Numbered from the stretch's first letter, positions 1 to 10,929 are shown. The stretch is 64,000 nt of DNA from Paraniabella hibiscisoli (GCF_022512515.1 NZ_JAKWBK010000003.1:372001-436000), one strand, 5' to 3'. Numbers and translations are program-made. Notes: generated by a model not told the origin, from the sequence alone.

Positions 1-89
1 TTCATACCTACTACCTATTTTTAGGTTGCGAAAATAAAAATTTCCCGATACCCGGCCTCGAAACGCCACTTATTATAATCCACATAGTT

Positions 90-719
90 ATGCAGATTAC
101 CGTTTACATTCACAATAAACCTGTCCATTTATGCGATATCCTGGACGAACATCTTGAAAAATTGCATCATCAGCCCGACACTATTTTTATAGACGAGCTG
201 GATAACCATACCATAAAAGCCATGCTAAAAGAAATCAACCTGCCGGAGATCAGGCGGGGTATTTTTCTGCACCCGGACCTGGAAGAGCTGAAAAAGCAGT
301 TTTTTAAAAAATTTGAAGTGCATGTAGCCGGCGGCGGATTGGTGATCAACGAAAGCGGTGAACTGTTAATGATCTTTCGCCGGGGCGCCTGGGATTTGCC
401 CAAGGGACATTTAGATAAGGGCGAAACCATAGAGGAATGTGCCGTGCGTGAAGTGCAGGAAGAAACCGGTTTGAAAAACGTAGAATTAGGACGGTTTCTG
501 ACCACCACTTTTCATAGTTATGAGCAGGGCACCCATCATATTATGAAAGAATCTCATTGGTATTTAATGAAAAGCAGCCTGGATGAAAAGCTGGTTCCTC
601 AAACTGATGAAGATATTGATGAAATTGAATGGGTGCAAGAGGGTCAACTGGACCAATATTTACCCCAGGCCTACCCTTCTATCAGGGATGTGGTACAGAA
701 ATACCTGCATCAGAAGTAG
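90..719 (+). CDS. Nudix hydrolase
   Basis: Hydrolyses a nucleoside diphosphate linked to another moiety; the substrate cannot be read from sequence. The 209-residue protein has a complete Nudix box at about residues 107-129 (GHLDKGETIEECAVREVQEE, then TGL), with the REVQEE core that holds the catalytic metal. About 75 residues precede the Nudix fold, a length common for Bacteroidota Nudix proteins, and the last part (DEIEWVQEGQL) is the usual closing strand and helix. No signal peptide, so cytoplasmic. The frame is intact, unlike most neighbours. It stands alone, followed by a strong hairpin terminator. The family is sure; the substrate is unknown. Confidence 0.93.
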   Translation: MQITVYIHNKPVHLCDILDEHLEKLHHQPDTIFIDELDNHTIKAMLKEINLPEIRRGIFLHPDLEELKKQFFKKFEVHVAGGGLVINESGELLMIFRRGAWDLPKGHLDKGETIEECAVREVQEETGLKNVELGRFLTTTFHSYEQGTHHIMKESHWYLMKSSLDEKLVPQTDEDIDEIEWVQEGQLDQYLPQAYPSIRDVVQKYLHQK

Positions 720-761
720 ACAGCCGCACTTTTACTGGTACAACCAGCACATCTTATAACA

Positions 762-800
762 AACAAGCCGGATAGTAAAAAACTTTCCGGCTTGTTTTTA
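762..800 (+). terminator. Rho-independent terminator after the Nudix gene
   Basis: A perfect 11-bp stem (AACAAGCCGGA paired with TCCGGCTTGTT, 762-772 and 786-796) with a 13-nt loop runs into a short T tract. It lies 43 bases after the Nudix stop codon. Confidence 0.85.
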
Positions 801-831
801 TTCATCCAATATCCTTGACTGGTAAATGGGA

Positions 832-1008
832 TTAATGATCTAACAACCATTTAATACCTACCACAAACATGATGATTACAGCAAAAACGTATTTCAGTTT
901 AATCGCCTGGTTTTTCCTGTAAGTATAAATAATACCTACCGACATGATAAGGGCGATAGCGATGATAAACCAGCCAAATGCGGAAGCTCCTCCTAATTCA
1001 ATACTCAT
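832..1008 (-). CDS. 58-residue membrane protein
   Basis: A short open frame reading MSIELGGASAFGWFIIAIAL at the start, with two hydrophobic segments (about residues 11-29 and 41-56) separated by a basic loop (YRKNQAIKLK), so a small two-span inner-membrane protein. It begins 15 bases after the corrected stop of the lipoprotein gene on the same strand, suggesting co-transcription. No family recognised. Supported by the clean membrane pattern, good codon use and operon position; function unknown. Confidence 0.6.
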   Translation of the reverse strand: MSIELGGASAFGWFIIAIALIMSVGIIYTYRKNQAIKLKYVFAVIIMFVVGIKWLLDH

Positions 1009-1023
1009 AATTATGCCTGGTTT

Positions 1024-1520
1024 TTAGTCTTTTTCAATGGTGACGTCTGTTATCTGCATGGCAAAATTATCTGGCCTCCTATCCGCTTCAGGTTTATCAA
1101 ACTCGGCATAATGAACCTTTCCCTTGATCTTAAATGACTGATGCTGATCAAGGTTATATTTTTCACCTTTCCCATCATACACATTAAAATTCTTTAATGT
1201 ATATTTCTTTGATCGGGTTCTAAATCCAATGTCACACTATTTTTATCAGCTCCCAATGGCAATACAATATCAGAAATGCTTTCCTTTTCGGAACTCATAG
1301 CGCTTGGCTTAACAACGAAAGCCATAGGAATTGTTTTCGACTGCCCGGAACTAAACGTAAAAAATGGTGCATCAAACTCTCCTACAAGTTCGATTGTTTT
1401 ACCCTCATACTCATAGCTGTTTTGGAGTTTTTTGGCCATTTCTACAGATTCATTACTACAGGAAAAGAGTGAAATAGAAAGGGCTGCGGTCACAGTAGCG
1501 ATAAGGTTTGTTTTTTTCAT
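1024..1520 (-). CDS. Hypothetical lipoprotein (frameshifted)
   Basis: Begins with MKKTNLIATVTAALSISLFS followed by Cys, a lipoprotein signal peptide with the lipobox ending LFSC, so the mature protein is expected to be anchored in an envelope membrane. The first frame stops at 1194 after LEPDQRNIH, but a coherent frame continues to a stop at 1024-1026 (KYTLKNFNVYDGKGEKYNLD at its start, TDVTIEKD at its end). Restoring one A in a short A run near 1207-1212 joins them into 165 residues. The start at 1520 is chosen because it opens the signal peptide; a longer frame extends to 1607. The product resembles small single-domain secreted proteins, but I do not recognise a family. Confidence 0.7.
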
Positions 1521-1821
1521 TTTGATTTGTTTTAATGGTAAACGGGGGTTTGAACAAAATTCTGCTAAACGAGATTTCCCGAGCAGGAATTGCCTTTTCA
1601 ACACCAAATAAATAGTATAGCCGCCATAATGAAAAAATGAAGTTACAATCCGCTTTAAACCATTTACAATTCGCTACTTAAAAAATCAGTGTTTTAAGAC
1701 AACCCGCTGATTGAACGAATACAGGTTATGATCAATCGAATTATAAGCCCCATTCACCGATATTGGCTTTTATTTTCCCCGAAATGGCATTTGTTTTGAA
1801 TTTCATAAGAAAAACAATCGT
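1521..1821. other. Intergenic stretch without a recognisable gene
   Basis: A 301-base gap between divergent genes (lipoprotein on minus, small protein on plus). It should hold both promoters. I see a weak inverted repeat around 1688-1713 (AATCAG and CTGATT) but no clear TAnnTTTG element and no RNA gene. Confidence 0.4.
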
Positions 1822-2022
1822 ATGACTACTCACGAAATAATCAGCCTCGGTTTCCAGAAAGCCAATTCCATTTCAGTAAATGAATATGTAAATGGCCTCG
1901 TAAAAGTTCAGTTGGAAGACAATAATGTAACCAATGTATTTGTAACCAATATTAAGGTAAACAGCATCAGGAATATTGAAGAATTGCAATACCTGTGCAA
2001 GCGCCTGAAGATAAGCGCCTGA
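1822..2022 (+). CDS. Small hypothetical protein, 66 residues
   Basis: An intact short frame starting MTTHEIISLGFQKANSISVN. It is mostly polar with alternating strand-like segments and no signal peptide or membrane span, so probably cytoplasmic. Its ATG follows an A-rich leader, common for Bacteroidota genes, which rarely need a strong Shine-Dalgarno sequence. It stands alone, convergent with the aminotransferase gene. No family recognised. Sequence composition is consistent with a real gene, but the short length leaves doubt. Confidence 0.5.
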   Translation: MTTHEIISLGFQKANSISVNEYVNGLVKVQLEDNNVTNVFVTNIKVNSIRNIEELQYLCKRLKISA

Positions 2023-2058
2023 GAATTATTGGTAATATTCCTGTCGATTATAAGAAGA

Positions 2059-3154
2059 TTACAGGCGAATCGCCTCTGCAACCTGTTCCATTTCGCGGCT
2101 GGTGCCTATACTCAGGCGCAGCCATCTGGAGTTTTCTTCAAAGCTCCTGGCCCCGATAATATTATTTGACTCCAAAACAGCTTTAAAGTCTTTGGGGTAT
2201 TTCGTAGTATCAAAATATACAAAACTGGTAGCCGACGGTATGTAGGGGATACCATTACGATCCAGTGACCGGTAAAAATATTACGTGCTTTTGCATTTTC
2301 TTTTTGCACATTGCTGTAAATGAAGCATCCTCCAATGAAGCAATGGCCCCTGCCAGGGAGATGCCACCTGCACCTGCATTAGCCCAGGGCTGCAGGTCAT
2401 TCAACTGTTGAATCGTCTCTTTATGAGCCAAAGCATAGCCTACCCTCGCTCCTGCCATTCCATAAATTTTAGAGAATGTTTTAGCTACTATTAAATTGGG
2501 ATGATCCTTTACCAGGTGCGTAACACTGGGCGTATCTTCAAATTCGGTATAGGCCTCATCCAATAATATAGTAACGGAAGGAGAAACGCCTTTTATAAAG
2601 CCTTCCAACTCATCAGCCGGTATAACGGTACCTGTAGGATTATTGGGATTGCAGATATACACCATGCGGGTATTGGCATCAATCGCTTCCTTTAAACGTT
2701 GAAGATCTACTCCTTTTTCTTGTGTTAGGGGTACCAGTTTAACCGGCGCTCCTATTTTCTTAGCTGCAGGCATCCATAACCTGAACGTTGGATCGGGAGC
2801 TACGATATTGCCTTTCTTTAAAGCGGCCAGAACCGAAGCCAGGCCTAACAGTTCTGAAGACCCTGCTCCTATTATTACATGGTCTTTTGTTAGCTGATAA
2901 GCTGTGGCGATTTTATCTCTTAACAAAGTGGTGGTTTCCCACGGATAACGATTGCAACCATTCACGGCCTTACTCATCGCCTTTCGTGCTTTGGGAGATG
3001 GGCCATAGGGATTTTCATTAGAGCTTAGCTTTATGAGATCAGCAACCTGGTCATTATACTTTGGCCCTGGCGACTCTGCGGCAAACAGATCTCTGCTAAA
3101 ACCGAATGCAGCTACAGCCAGGACGCTTTGCTTTAATAATTCTCTACGGTGCAT
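2059..3154 (-). CDS. Exported HisC-like PLP aminotransferase (frameshifted)
   Basis: A fold-type I pyridoxal-phosphate aminotransferase of the histidinol-phosphate aminotransferase type. Visible marks: LSSNENPYGPSPKA near the start, CNPNNPTGTV, DEAYTEF and the PLP lysine in AKTFSKIYGMAGARVGYAL. The N terminus is a twin-arginine-like signal (MHRRELLKQSVLAVAAFGFS, then RDLFAAE), so the enzyme is probably exported by Tat; that is unusual for HisC and argues against a plain histidine biosynthesis role. Two one-base losses, near 2310-2330 and 2265-2275, break the frame; restoring them gives 365 residues ending SREMEQVAEAIRL. No his genes are nearby. The amino-acid or amine substrate is unknown. 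Confidence 0.85.
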
Positions 3155-3227
3155 AAAAATAGTTTTGATGACCGTAAGTTACACTATTTAAGGGTCGGTA
3201 ACCGTACCTGGTACAGGCTATTTTGTG

Positions 3228-4027
3228 TTACCTGTTTTTATTGGCGATTATCCATACCATTCCTAAAGCAATAACCAGATCACTGGCAGAACGGTTGTAA
3301 TCAAAACGCTGGTCCACTATTGTGTTTCCGGTGTATAAAGCTGTTCTTTTTAGCTGGTACTCAAAACCCGGATTGAACCTGGCGTATTTGGCAGTAATGG
3401 TTGTAGCCCATAAACGATGCCACCGGTAGCCCAATTGCAAATGTGCCTGTGCTGTTAAAGGCATTGGTTTTAATGCTGCCCCTTCCGGCAACAACTCCAC
3501 CAGATATTGCCGATTACTGTTCTTTTCTTTTAAATAACCCGAAATACGCGTTGCCCGGAATTTTGTGATACCCAGTCCCAAGCCCGCACGCATCAGAAAG
3601 TTGTTTTTCTCCATGCTATACACTGGTCCCAATGTAGCCCTCCAGTCATTTTTATGAGATGTGCCATACTTAACATCCAATGGTTCTGAAAAATAGCCTT
3701 GTTCATAGGAATCCGCTATCAGCTTCTCCCCAGAGCTTTTCCATTCAGAATTTACTTCTCCCGATTGGTAATCAAAGTCGGCGTAAAGGCCCCAGTTACG
3801 GGTTGGAAAGTATTGCACCATAATACCAACCAGGCCTCCTGTTTTCACCAGTGAGATATCATTATCCAACACCCCACCCTGGTAAAAGTCCTTTAATGGC
3901 ATACGATACCCCAAGTTGGTGGTTACAAATAACCGCCCATGGTAAGCCATTTTTTCTGGGCACTGACAACTCCCGCAACAAGAAGCAATAATCCTATCCA
4001 AAATATGTTTCTTATCTGTATATACAT
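3228..4027 (-). CDS. Outer-membrane beta-barrel protein, copy A (frameshifted)
   Basis: Predicted outer-membrane barrel of about 266 residues. The true start is at 4027, giving a signal peptide (MYIQIRNIFWIGLLLLVAGV, then VSAQ); the reading frame then breaks at a run of six A near 3960-3966, where seven are needed. The mature part alternates aromatic and glycine-rich strands (LGYRMPLKDFYQGG, RAGLGLGITKFRATR). It is paralogous to the barrel gene at 11692-12488: both share KFRA, LKEKNSN and a YxxELL stretch. Its stop-side partner upstream is the Cys-rich protein 4036-4700, 8 bases away, so the two form an operon that is duplicated at 12-13 kb. Function unknown. Confidence 0.7.
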
Positions 4028-4035
4028 ATAATATT

Positions 4036-4700
4036 TTATTGCAGGGTTACAGTTTCAGTCGTTTGCTCTACAACCGAGTTATCTTCCAATGTAAGGATTA
4101 CTTTAAAGCGATGAGGTCCGGAAACTGCAGGTGGCTCCATCAGGAAAAATACTACTCCGTTTGTAAAAGAAACACTGTTGAGAGAAACTCCACTTCTAGT
4201 AACATAGGGATAGTAAGACTGAATATAATCAACAGGCGATATATATCTTTTTCGCTACCTACTGATTTAAATCCTGTATAAAATTTAAACCTGCCGGTTA
4301 CATCAGCACCTGCAGGTAGTTCATCAAATTTCTCCAGGTCTTCTATTTTTATCGACTTAATTTTTTGCACAGGCATCGTTTCGTAGTTATCGCAACTACA
4401 CCCCGGCTGATAAGCCCGGGCATCACTAATAAAAAAGGAAGGGAATGTGCAGGATGAGGTTGGTGAGCCGCTAATAAGGCATAAAAAGTCTATCCGCATA
4501 GCATAAGCATCCTTATCTATAATATTACTGGCTGAAAGCGTGGTATCAACACCAGCATTATCTAAATGTTGTATATGGAGCTCCTTAAAACGATAGAATA
4601 CCTGGGTTTTTACTTCATCGCATTTGCAGCAGGAACAACGTGTACCTACTGCTACGGTAAAACATAATACCGTAAGGATGGCAGCTCTTAAAGTAATCAT
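4036..4700 (-). CDS. Cys-rich secreted protein, DUF5034-like, copy A (frameshifted)
   Basis: A 221-residue secreted protein after restoring one base near 4225-4245. It opens with a hydrophobic segment and a cysteine cluster (MITLRAAILTVLCF, then VGTRCSCCKCDE); the Cys cluster could be a lipid-attachment site followed by a metal or disulfide site. The end (EQTTETVTLQ) matches the end of the intact paralogue at 12495-13163 (EQTTSIITLQ), which confirms the corrected C terminus. The body has further conserved cysteines and a LEKFDELPAGADVTGRFKFY stretch shared with the paralogue (LEHFDTAMPAGSDVTSRFRF). It precedes a barrel gene in the same operon. It resembles Bacteroidota DUF5034 proteins, but that family name is from memory and uncertain. 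Confidence 0.6.
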
Positions 4701-4804
4701 AGGCCTGTATTAATTTGGTTTATTATGTATAAACGATTAAAACTAATACTTCGCAACAGGTTTTTATAAAAGTGGGAAACATCACCAAAATATTTAGTTT
4801 TAAT

Positions 4805-4821
4805 TACTAATTATTTTAGTA
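4805..4821. promoter_or_regulatory. Candidate operator upstream of imuA
   Basis: A perfect inverted repeat, TACTAA, five bases, TTAGTA, lies where the upstream promoter element of imuA should sit, seven bases before the TAnnTTTG box. Damage-inducible mutagenesis cassettes are normally repressor controlled, so an operator here is plausible. The binding protein is not identified. Confidence 0.4.
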
Positions 4822-4827
4822 TTTCAC

Positions 4828-4835
4828 TATCTTTG
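4828..4835 (+). promoter_or_regulatory. Bacteroidota -7 box for imuA
   Basis: TATCTTTG matches the Bacteroidota consensus TAnnTTTG, 15 bases before the imuA ATG. No clear -33 TTG is present; that position is taken by the inverted repeat, consistent with regulated transcription. Confidence 0.5.
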
Positions 4836-4850
4836 TATTAATGATGGATA

Positions 4851-5575
4851 ATGGATACAAATGTGCTACATACATTACAGCAGGAAATTCTTTCTCTGCA
4901 GGGTTACAAGCCCCCTCCTGTCCAGGCCCGCTCCTCAATAGGATTAGGGCCAATTGAGTCGGCCTTTCCTTACAAAGTTTTCCCTACCCGGGTTATACAT
5001 GAGTTAAGCAGTTATACTGAAAACGAGGCGGCAGCCACCAATGGGTTCATCGCTGCTTTGCTGGGTAATTTACTCCATCAGTCTAAAAGTGCATCTGGAT
5101 TTCGCAAGAGCAACAGATTTATCCCCCGGCTCTTAAGAGCTTTGGCATTGAACCGGAGCAGATCATTTTTGTGGAAGCACGGAAATCAAAAGATCTGCTT
5201 TGGATCATTGAAGAATCTTTAAAATGTGAAACCCTGGTGGCTGTGGTGGGTGCTATCGATCACATGGGTTTTACTGAGTCCAGGCGGTTACAGCTGGCAG
5301 TAGAACAAAGCCATGTTACGGGTTTTATTCACCGGGTATCACCCAGGCAACAGGAAACGGTGGCTTGTGCAGCACGTTGGCGTATTCAACCTTTACCAAG
5401 TATAGCAGAAGACAATTTGCCGGGAGTAGGATTTCCCCAATGGAATGTAGAGCTGATTAAAGTACGTAATGGTCAAACCGGGCAATGGCAGTTACAATGG
5501 AAATCAGGCCAGTTCTGCCTCCTGGAAAAACAGCGCCCCGCTCTACCATCTTACCGGCAACTACAAACGGGATAA
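4851..5575 (+). CDS. imuA: ImuA, RecA-like protein of the mutagenesis cassette (frameshifted)
   Basis: First gene of an imuA-imuB-dnaE2 operon for damage-induced mutagenic translesion synthesis. ImuA proteins are RecA-related and act with ImuB and DnaE2 at stalled forks. Identified by context and by the second half (IEPEQIIFVEARKSKDLLWI, then EESLKCETLVAVVGAI). The frame breaks near 5086; in the shifted frame it continues as CIWISQEQQIYPPALKSFGI. One restored base gives 241 residues, normal for the Bacteroidota form. The start at 4851 follows the TATCTTTG promoter. The stop is one base before the imuB ATG. Cytoplasmic. High confidence from the cassette; sequence alone is moderately diagnostic. 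Confidence 0.88.
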
Positions 5576-5576
5576 T

Positions 5577-7071
5577 ATGGAAAAGCGCTATGCCGCTATA
5601 TGGTTTCCCTGTCTGCTGGCTAATCGTAAAGTGCGGCAAGACCCTGCATTGGCACATACCGACTTTGTGATAGCAGCGCCGGCACATGGAAAAATGGTAG
5701 TGAAAGCCATATCACCCGGAGCCAGGGCCAAAGGCATTAGAACGGATATGGTGGTGGCAGATTGCAAAACAATTTTACCTGAACTGGAGGTTTTTAAATG
5801 GGAAGAAAACTCAGCACATCAACTACTGAAAACACTAGGAGAATGGTGTATCCGGTTCAGTCCGGTAGTGGCCATTGATTTGCCGGATGGATTGCTCATT
5901 GAAACGACAGGATGCACTCATTTATGGGGAGGAGAAGAGGCATACCTGCAGGATATTGTACAAAAATTTTCCAGGATGGGTTACCAGGTAAGAGTTGCCA
6001 TTGCCGGTACAATTGGAACGGCGTGGGGCATTGCCCGGCATAGTACCTCAACCTTTATCGTACCTCCACAGCAGGAAAAAATGGCCCTGCAGTCTTTGCC
6101 ATCAGCAGCATTGAGACTGGAAGAGCGGTGTTGGAAAAACTTTCCAAACTAGGCATGCAACGTATTGATACATTTATCAACATACCTGGGTCAGCGCTTC
6201 GCAGGCGTTTTGGTAAACCTTTTTACAAAGACTTCACCAGGCATTGGGTTTAGCTCCAGAATTTATAGCTCCCCTGCAACCCACCACTCCTTACTTCCTG
6301 CACCTGCCTTGCCTGGAACCGGTGCGAACGGCCAAAGCCATCGAAATAGCACTTCAGCAATTACTGGAAGATATCTGTCAGCGGTTGAAAAAAGAAGAAA
6401 TGGGTATCCGTGCCTGTATATTCACTACTCACCGCGTAGACGGCCAACAACAGCAGCTAAAAATTGGCACCGGTCGTCCTTCGGTAAATGTAGCGCACCT
6501 GACGAAATTGTTTGAACATAAGCTGCCTACGATTGAACCGGGTTTAGGCATTGAAGTGTTTACCCTGGAAGTGACCCAGCTAATGCCCCTGGCTCCTTCA
6601 CAAGACGCTTTATGGCACACTACTGTAATGCAGGATGATTTGAAACTCTCAGAATTACTCGACCGGATCGCAGATCGCATAGGACAGCAAAATATTAAAA
6701 GATACCTGCCTGATGAACATTACTGGCCCGAGCGATCGGTGCGTTTAGCAGTATCGCCACAGGACAGCAGCAATGCACAATGGCCTGCGGGATTACGTCC
6801 CCTGCACTTATTGGCAAAACCTGTATTGATCGAAGTAATGGTGTTGCTGCCCGACTACCCACCCAAGTCTTTCCGCTACCAGGGGCAATTGCATAAAGTG
6901 ATCAAAGCCGATGGACCAGAACGTATTGAGCAGGAATGGTGGTTGCAGCAGGGGCATTACCGGGACTACTACTGTATAGAGAACGAGACAGGCGCGCGTT
7001 ACTGGATCTTCCGTTTAGGACATTACGACCATCATCAACCGGAATGGTTTATTCATGGCTTTTTTGCCTGA
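5577..7071 (+). CDS. imuB: ImuB, Y-family polymerase-like adaptor (frameshifted)
   Basis: Y-family DNA polymerase relative that bridges DnaE2 to the sliding clamp. It begins MEKRYAAIWFPCLLANRKVR; the position that holds the first catalytic Asp in active Y-family enzymes is replaced (AAIWFP), and the usual SxDE motif is DGLLIETTGC, consistent with ImuB being catalytically dead. Two lost bases break the frame: near 6123-6130, and at a T5 run near 6220-6225 where six T are needed (KPFLQRLHQALGLAPEF). Corrected length 498 residues. The ATG at 5577 is one base after the imuA stop; the longer upstream frame is not coding. A QLMPL stretch in the C-terminal half could be a clamp-binding motif, but this is a guess. 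Confidence 0.9.
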
Positions 7072-7089
7072 GCTATTAAAACAACAATC

Positions 7090-10000
7090 ATGTTATTGTA
7101 TACAGACCTGCAGGTGACCAGTAATTTCAGTTTTTTAAGAGGTGCGTCACACCCTGAAGAGCTGGTACAGGCAGCAGCATCTTTGGGACATCCCTGTGTT
7201 GCCATCACTGACCACAATACTTTAGCAGGAGTAGTAAGGGCCCATGTAGCAGCAAAAAAGTGGGCATTCGGTTGATTATTGGCTGCCACCTGGTTTTGCA
7301 GGATGGTCCTGACCTGCTCGCCTATCCTACCGACAAAGAAGCCTATGCGCGGCTTTCTACTATGCTATCCGAAGGTAACCTGAGAACAGAGAAAGGGCAA
7401 TGCTTACTGTATAAAAAAGATGTTTATAAATACTGCAAAGGATTAAAATTTATAGCAATCCCTCCTTATACACTTGACGAGCATTTTGATTTTGACACCA
7501 GCTTCAAAAATGCGCTCCGGGAATATAGTCAATACCTCGGCAGCGACCTGTATTTAGCGATGATACGATCTTACCAGGCTAATGATGATAAAAAGTTTTA
7601 CCGCCTGACGCAATTATCCAAAGAGTATAAAGTGCCGCTGGTAGCCACCAATGATGTATACTATCATAACCGGGAACGAAGAGAGCTGCAGGATCTGTTG
7701 ACCTGTACCCGCGAAAAATGTACCATACACAATGCAGGGTATCGTCTATGGCAAAATGCAGAGCGGCATTTAAAAACACCCAAAGAAATGTATCGCCTGT
7801 TCCGGCACTACCCTGATGCATTAGCCCGGATACAGGAAATTACTGATGCCTGCCAATTCTCCTTGAGCAGTCTTAAATATGTGTATCCTGAAGAGATCAC
7901 TACCGGTGGGCGTAGTCCCCAGGAAGAGCTGGAAATGCTGGCCTGGCAGGGCGCCAGGGAAAAGTTCAACAATGATATTCCGGATAAGGTGAAGGACAGC
8001 CTGGATTTCGAACTGGAATTCATGAAGCGGAAAAACTATGCCTCCTATTTTTTAACGGTATATGATTTTGTTCGCTTTGCAAGAAGCAAGGATATTTTAT
8101 GCCAGGGACGCGGCTCTGCTGCGAACTCGGTAGTTTGTTATTGCCTGGGTATTACTTCGGTAGATCCCAAGGAGTTTGACCTGCTCTTTGCCCGGTTTAT
8201 GTCGGATGCCAGGGATGAGCCGCCGGATATTGATGTAGACTTTGAGCACGAGCGCCGGGAAGAAGTAATCCAGTACATCTATACGAAATACGGGCGGAAC
8301 CGCGCAGGTATTGTAGCAACGGTAACCGAAGTGCATCATAAGGGCGCTGTGCGTGATGTGGCCAAAGCCATGGGCCTTTCGGCTGATGCGGTAGACCGTT
8401 TAGCCAAATCGATGTGGGAACTGACTGCTGAATGGAGACAAGGGACTGCTCTTTCTTCAGAAGGTTTTAACCCTGCCGATCAGCACCTGCAAAAAATACT
8501 GGCACTAACAGAACAGTATGTAGGTTTTCCCCGGCAGCTGGGCCAACATACCGGCGGCTTTGTTATTACGCAAGGCAACCTGGCAGAGCTTTGTCCTATA
8601 CTGAATGCGCGTATGGAAAACCGCACCTGTATTGAATGGAATAAGGACGATATTGAAGCACTGGGCTTTTTAAAGGTAGATGTGCTGGCCCTGGGGATGC
8701 TTACCTGTATACGCAAAGCTTTTGACCTGGCCAAAGATCATCATGGTGAACAATTCACACTGGCCAACATTCCACCTGACGATAAGCCCGTTTATGAAAT
8801 GATCAGCAATGCCGATACGATTGGTGTATTCCAGATCGAAAGCCGGGCGCAAATGAGCATGTTGCCGCGGCTACGTCCGGAAAAATTCTATGACCTCGTA
8901 ATAGAAGTAGCCATTGTAAGACCAGGTCCTATACAGGGCAATATGGTACATCCTTATTTAAAAAGAAGGCAAAATCCCAAATTGGTTGAATATCCTTCGG
9001 AAGCATTAAAAGGTATACTTGAAAGAACCCTGGGCGTTCCCTTATTTCAGGAGCAGGCTATGGAGATCGCTATAGTAGCTGCAGGGTTTACACCAGCACA
9101 AGCAGATGGTCTAAGACGCAGTATGGCTACTTTTAAAGCCAAAGGAAAAGTAAGCGATTATGAAAAGATGCTGATTGAAGGAATGCTAAAGAAAGATTAT
9201 AGCGAAGACTTTGCCCGTCGCATATTCCGGCAGCTGGAAGGATTTGGAAGTTATGGATTTCCTGAAAGCCACGCGGTAAGTTTTGCTTTACTGGTATATG
9301 TTTCTTATCTTAAATGGTATTATCCGGATGTATTTGCCTGCGCACTATTGAATAGTTTACCGATGGGATTTTATCAACCTGCCCAGCTGGTGATCGATGC
9401 GCAAAAGCATGGTGTTACGGTAAAACCTGTGGATATCAATCATTCTGACTGGGATCATACCCTGGAGGAAAAACAAGGCAAGTTCTGTGTATTACGCCTG
9501 GGATTCAGGCTGGTAAAAGGTTTGAACCCTGAAGAGATGCAGCTCCTCATCAACACCCGGAAACCTGGTGCTGTCACAAGCATTATTTCATTAAAAGATG
9601 CCGGCATCGGTGTACCTGCATTAGAAAGACTGGCTGATGCAGATGCCTTCAGAAGCCTGGGCCTGGACAGAAGACAGGCCCTATGGGAAGTGTCTTCTTT
9701 AAGTGATAGTGCTACCGGTATGTTCAAAGGACAAGCATCAGCCGCCCCTCATGAGCATGCAGTACAGCTCCCCTGATGGCCTTACCCGAACATGTTATGC
9801 AGGACTATAGTGTTACCGGTCTTTCGGTAAAGGCGCACCCCGTAAGTTTTTACGTAATAAGTTAAGCTCCCTGCATATTGTAAGCGCCAGCAACCTGAAT
9901 AGCATGGAAAATGGATCAGCGGTACAGGTAGCCGGACTGGTATTGGTAAGACAAAGACCCGGCACGGCCAGCGGCATTTGCTTTATCACTATTGAAGATG

Positions 10001-10290
10001 AAACCGGTACCGCCAACCTGGTGGTTTTTCAACAGGTGTTTGACCAGTTCAGGAAAGAGATCCTGCGATCAAAGCTGCTGATGGTATCGGGCACCGTACA
10101 AAGAGAAGGCCAGGTGATACATGTAGTAGCCGGTAGCTTTTATAATTTGTCGGGTTTATTTACTAACCTGGTGCTGCCGCGGTTGGAGGGAAGAAATCTG
10201 CTGGGGCCTTATGGTCACGAACCAGACAAAATAGCTACAGACACTCAGGCTGCATCCAAAGTGTTTCATGATGGCAGAAATTTCAAGTAA
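7090..10290 (+). CDS. dnaE2: DnaE2, error-prone DNA polymerase III alpha subunit (frameshifted)
   Basis: C-family polymerase of the ImuB/DnaE2 mutasome. Order: PHP domain (VTSNFSFLRGASHPEEL), palm with catalytic aspartates in PPDIDVDFEHERREE (about residues 370-385), fingers, helix-hairpin-helix, and an OB domain near the C terminus (VQVAGLVLVRQRPGTASGIC). Three lost bases split it: at six A near 7256 (seven needed), at four C near 9770 (five needed), and at five T near 9845 (six needed). The corrected protein is 1067 residues, typical of DnaE2 and shorter than replicative DnaE. Start 18 bases after imuB. With imuA and imuB it forms one operon, probably induced by DNA damage. Confidence 0.95.
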
Positions 10291-10342
10291 GAATAAGGGA
10301 TCATGATGATTAATTATATAGGTTTAGGGTAATTTTAATATT

Positions 10343-10929
10343 TTGAAAAAGCTGAAACTCATTAATAGCCGGACTGTTTTTGTAAGTACTGTAATTATCA
10401 TCCCGGTGCTCACACTTATTGTTTATTTGGCAGGGTTGCAAAGTCATCGGTCTCTTTATCTGAACTCGTTAATCTCCACCACTATTCTTTCATTAACATT
10501 TTTTATTTTTATTACTGTCGGCTTATATAACGGTTGGAAACTAAAAGATAGCTATGGTAATTTCATGAAAAAGCTCTCCCGATGGAAAAACCTGACTCAC
10601 CCAACCTGGAGATCCCGGACCTGGAGATAGATAGCATTGAACCAGTTGGTTGTATCCTGTCATTCTTAATATGGCTGATACTTGCAGTTTTTGGTTCTGT
10701 CATACTTTGGGCTATAGGCGCTATGGTATGGGCAATCGTTCTTGTAATTGCCGGAATGCTTTACTGGATTCTATTCCGCGCCTACCGGTTAATATTCCTG
10801 AATTCACCCCGATGTAAAAACAACCTCACTAAGAGTATGGGCATTGCATTAATTTATACTACCCTGTACAATTGCTGGATCTACGCCATCATTTTTGGCG
10901 CTCATTATTTACGATCTGGGTCTATCTAA
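10343..10929 (+). CDS. Multi-span membrane protein (frameshifted)
   Basis: About 195 residues after restoring one C in the run near 10578-10582. The first part starts at a TTG (MKKLKLINSRTVFVSTVIII) and has two membrane spans; the second begins at the internal PMEKPDSPNLEIPDLEIDS linker and has two or three more (CILSFLIWLILAVFGSVILW, GIALIYTTLYNCWIYAIIF). So four to five spans with a polar, acidic loop in the middle. No family recognised. It lies between dnaE2 and convergent envelope genes, and need not belong to the mutagenesis operon. The TTG start is the only early start in frame and is uncertain. Confidence 0.6.

Noticed and set aside
7250..7290. Programmed ribosomal frameshift in dnaE2 at the A run
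   Set aside because: The same kind of break occurs at dozens of unrelated places, and no slippery heptamer with a downstream structure recurs; sequencing error is simpler.
4851..10290. imuA, imuB and dnaE2 as pseudogenes
   Set aside because: All three are complete with family-normal lengths and motifs once single homopolymer bases are restored.
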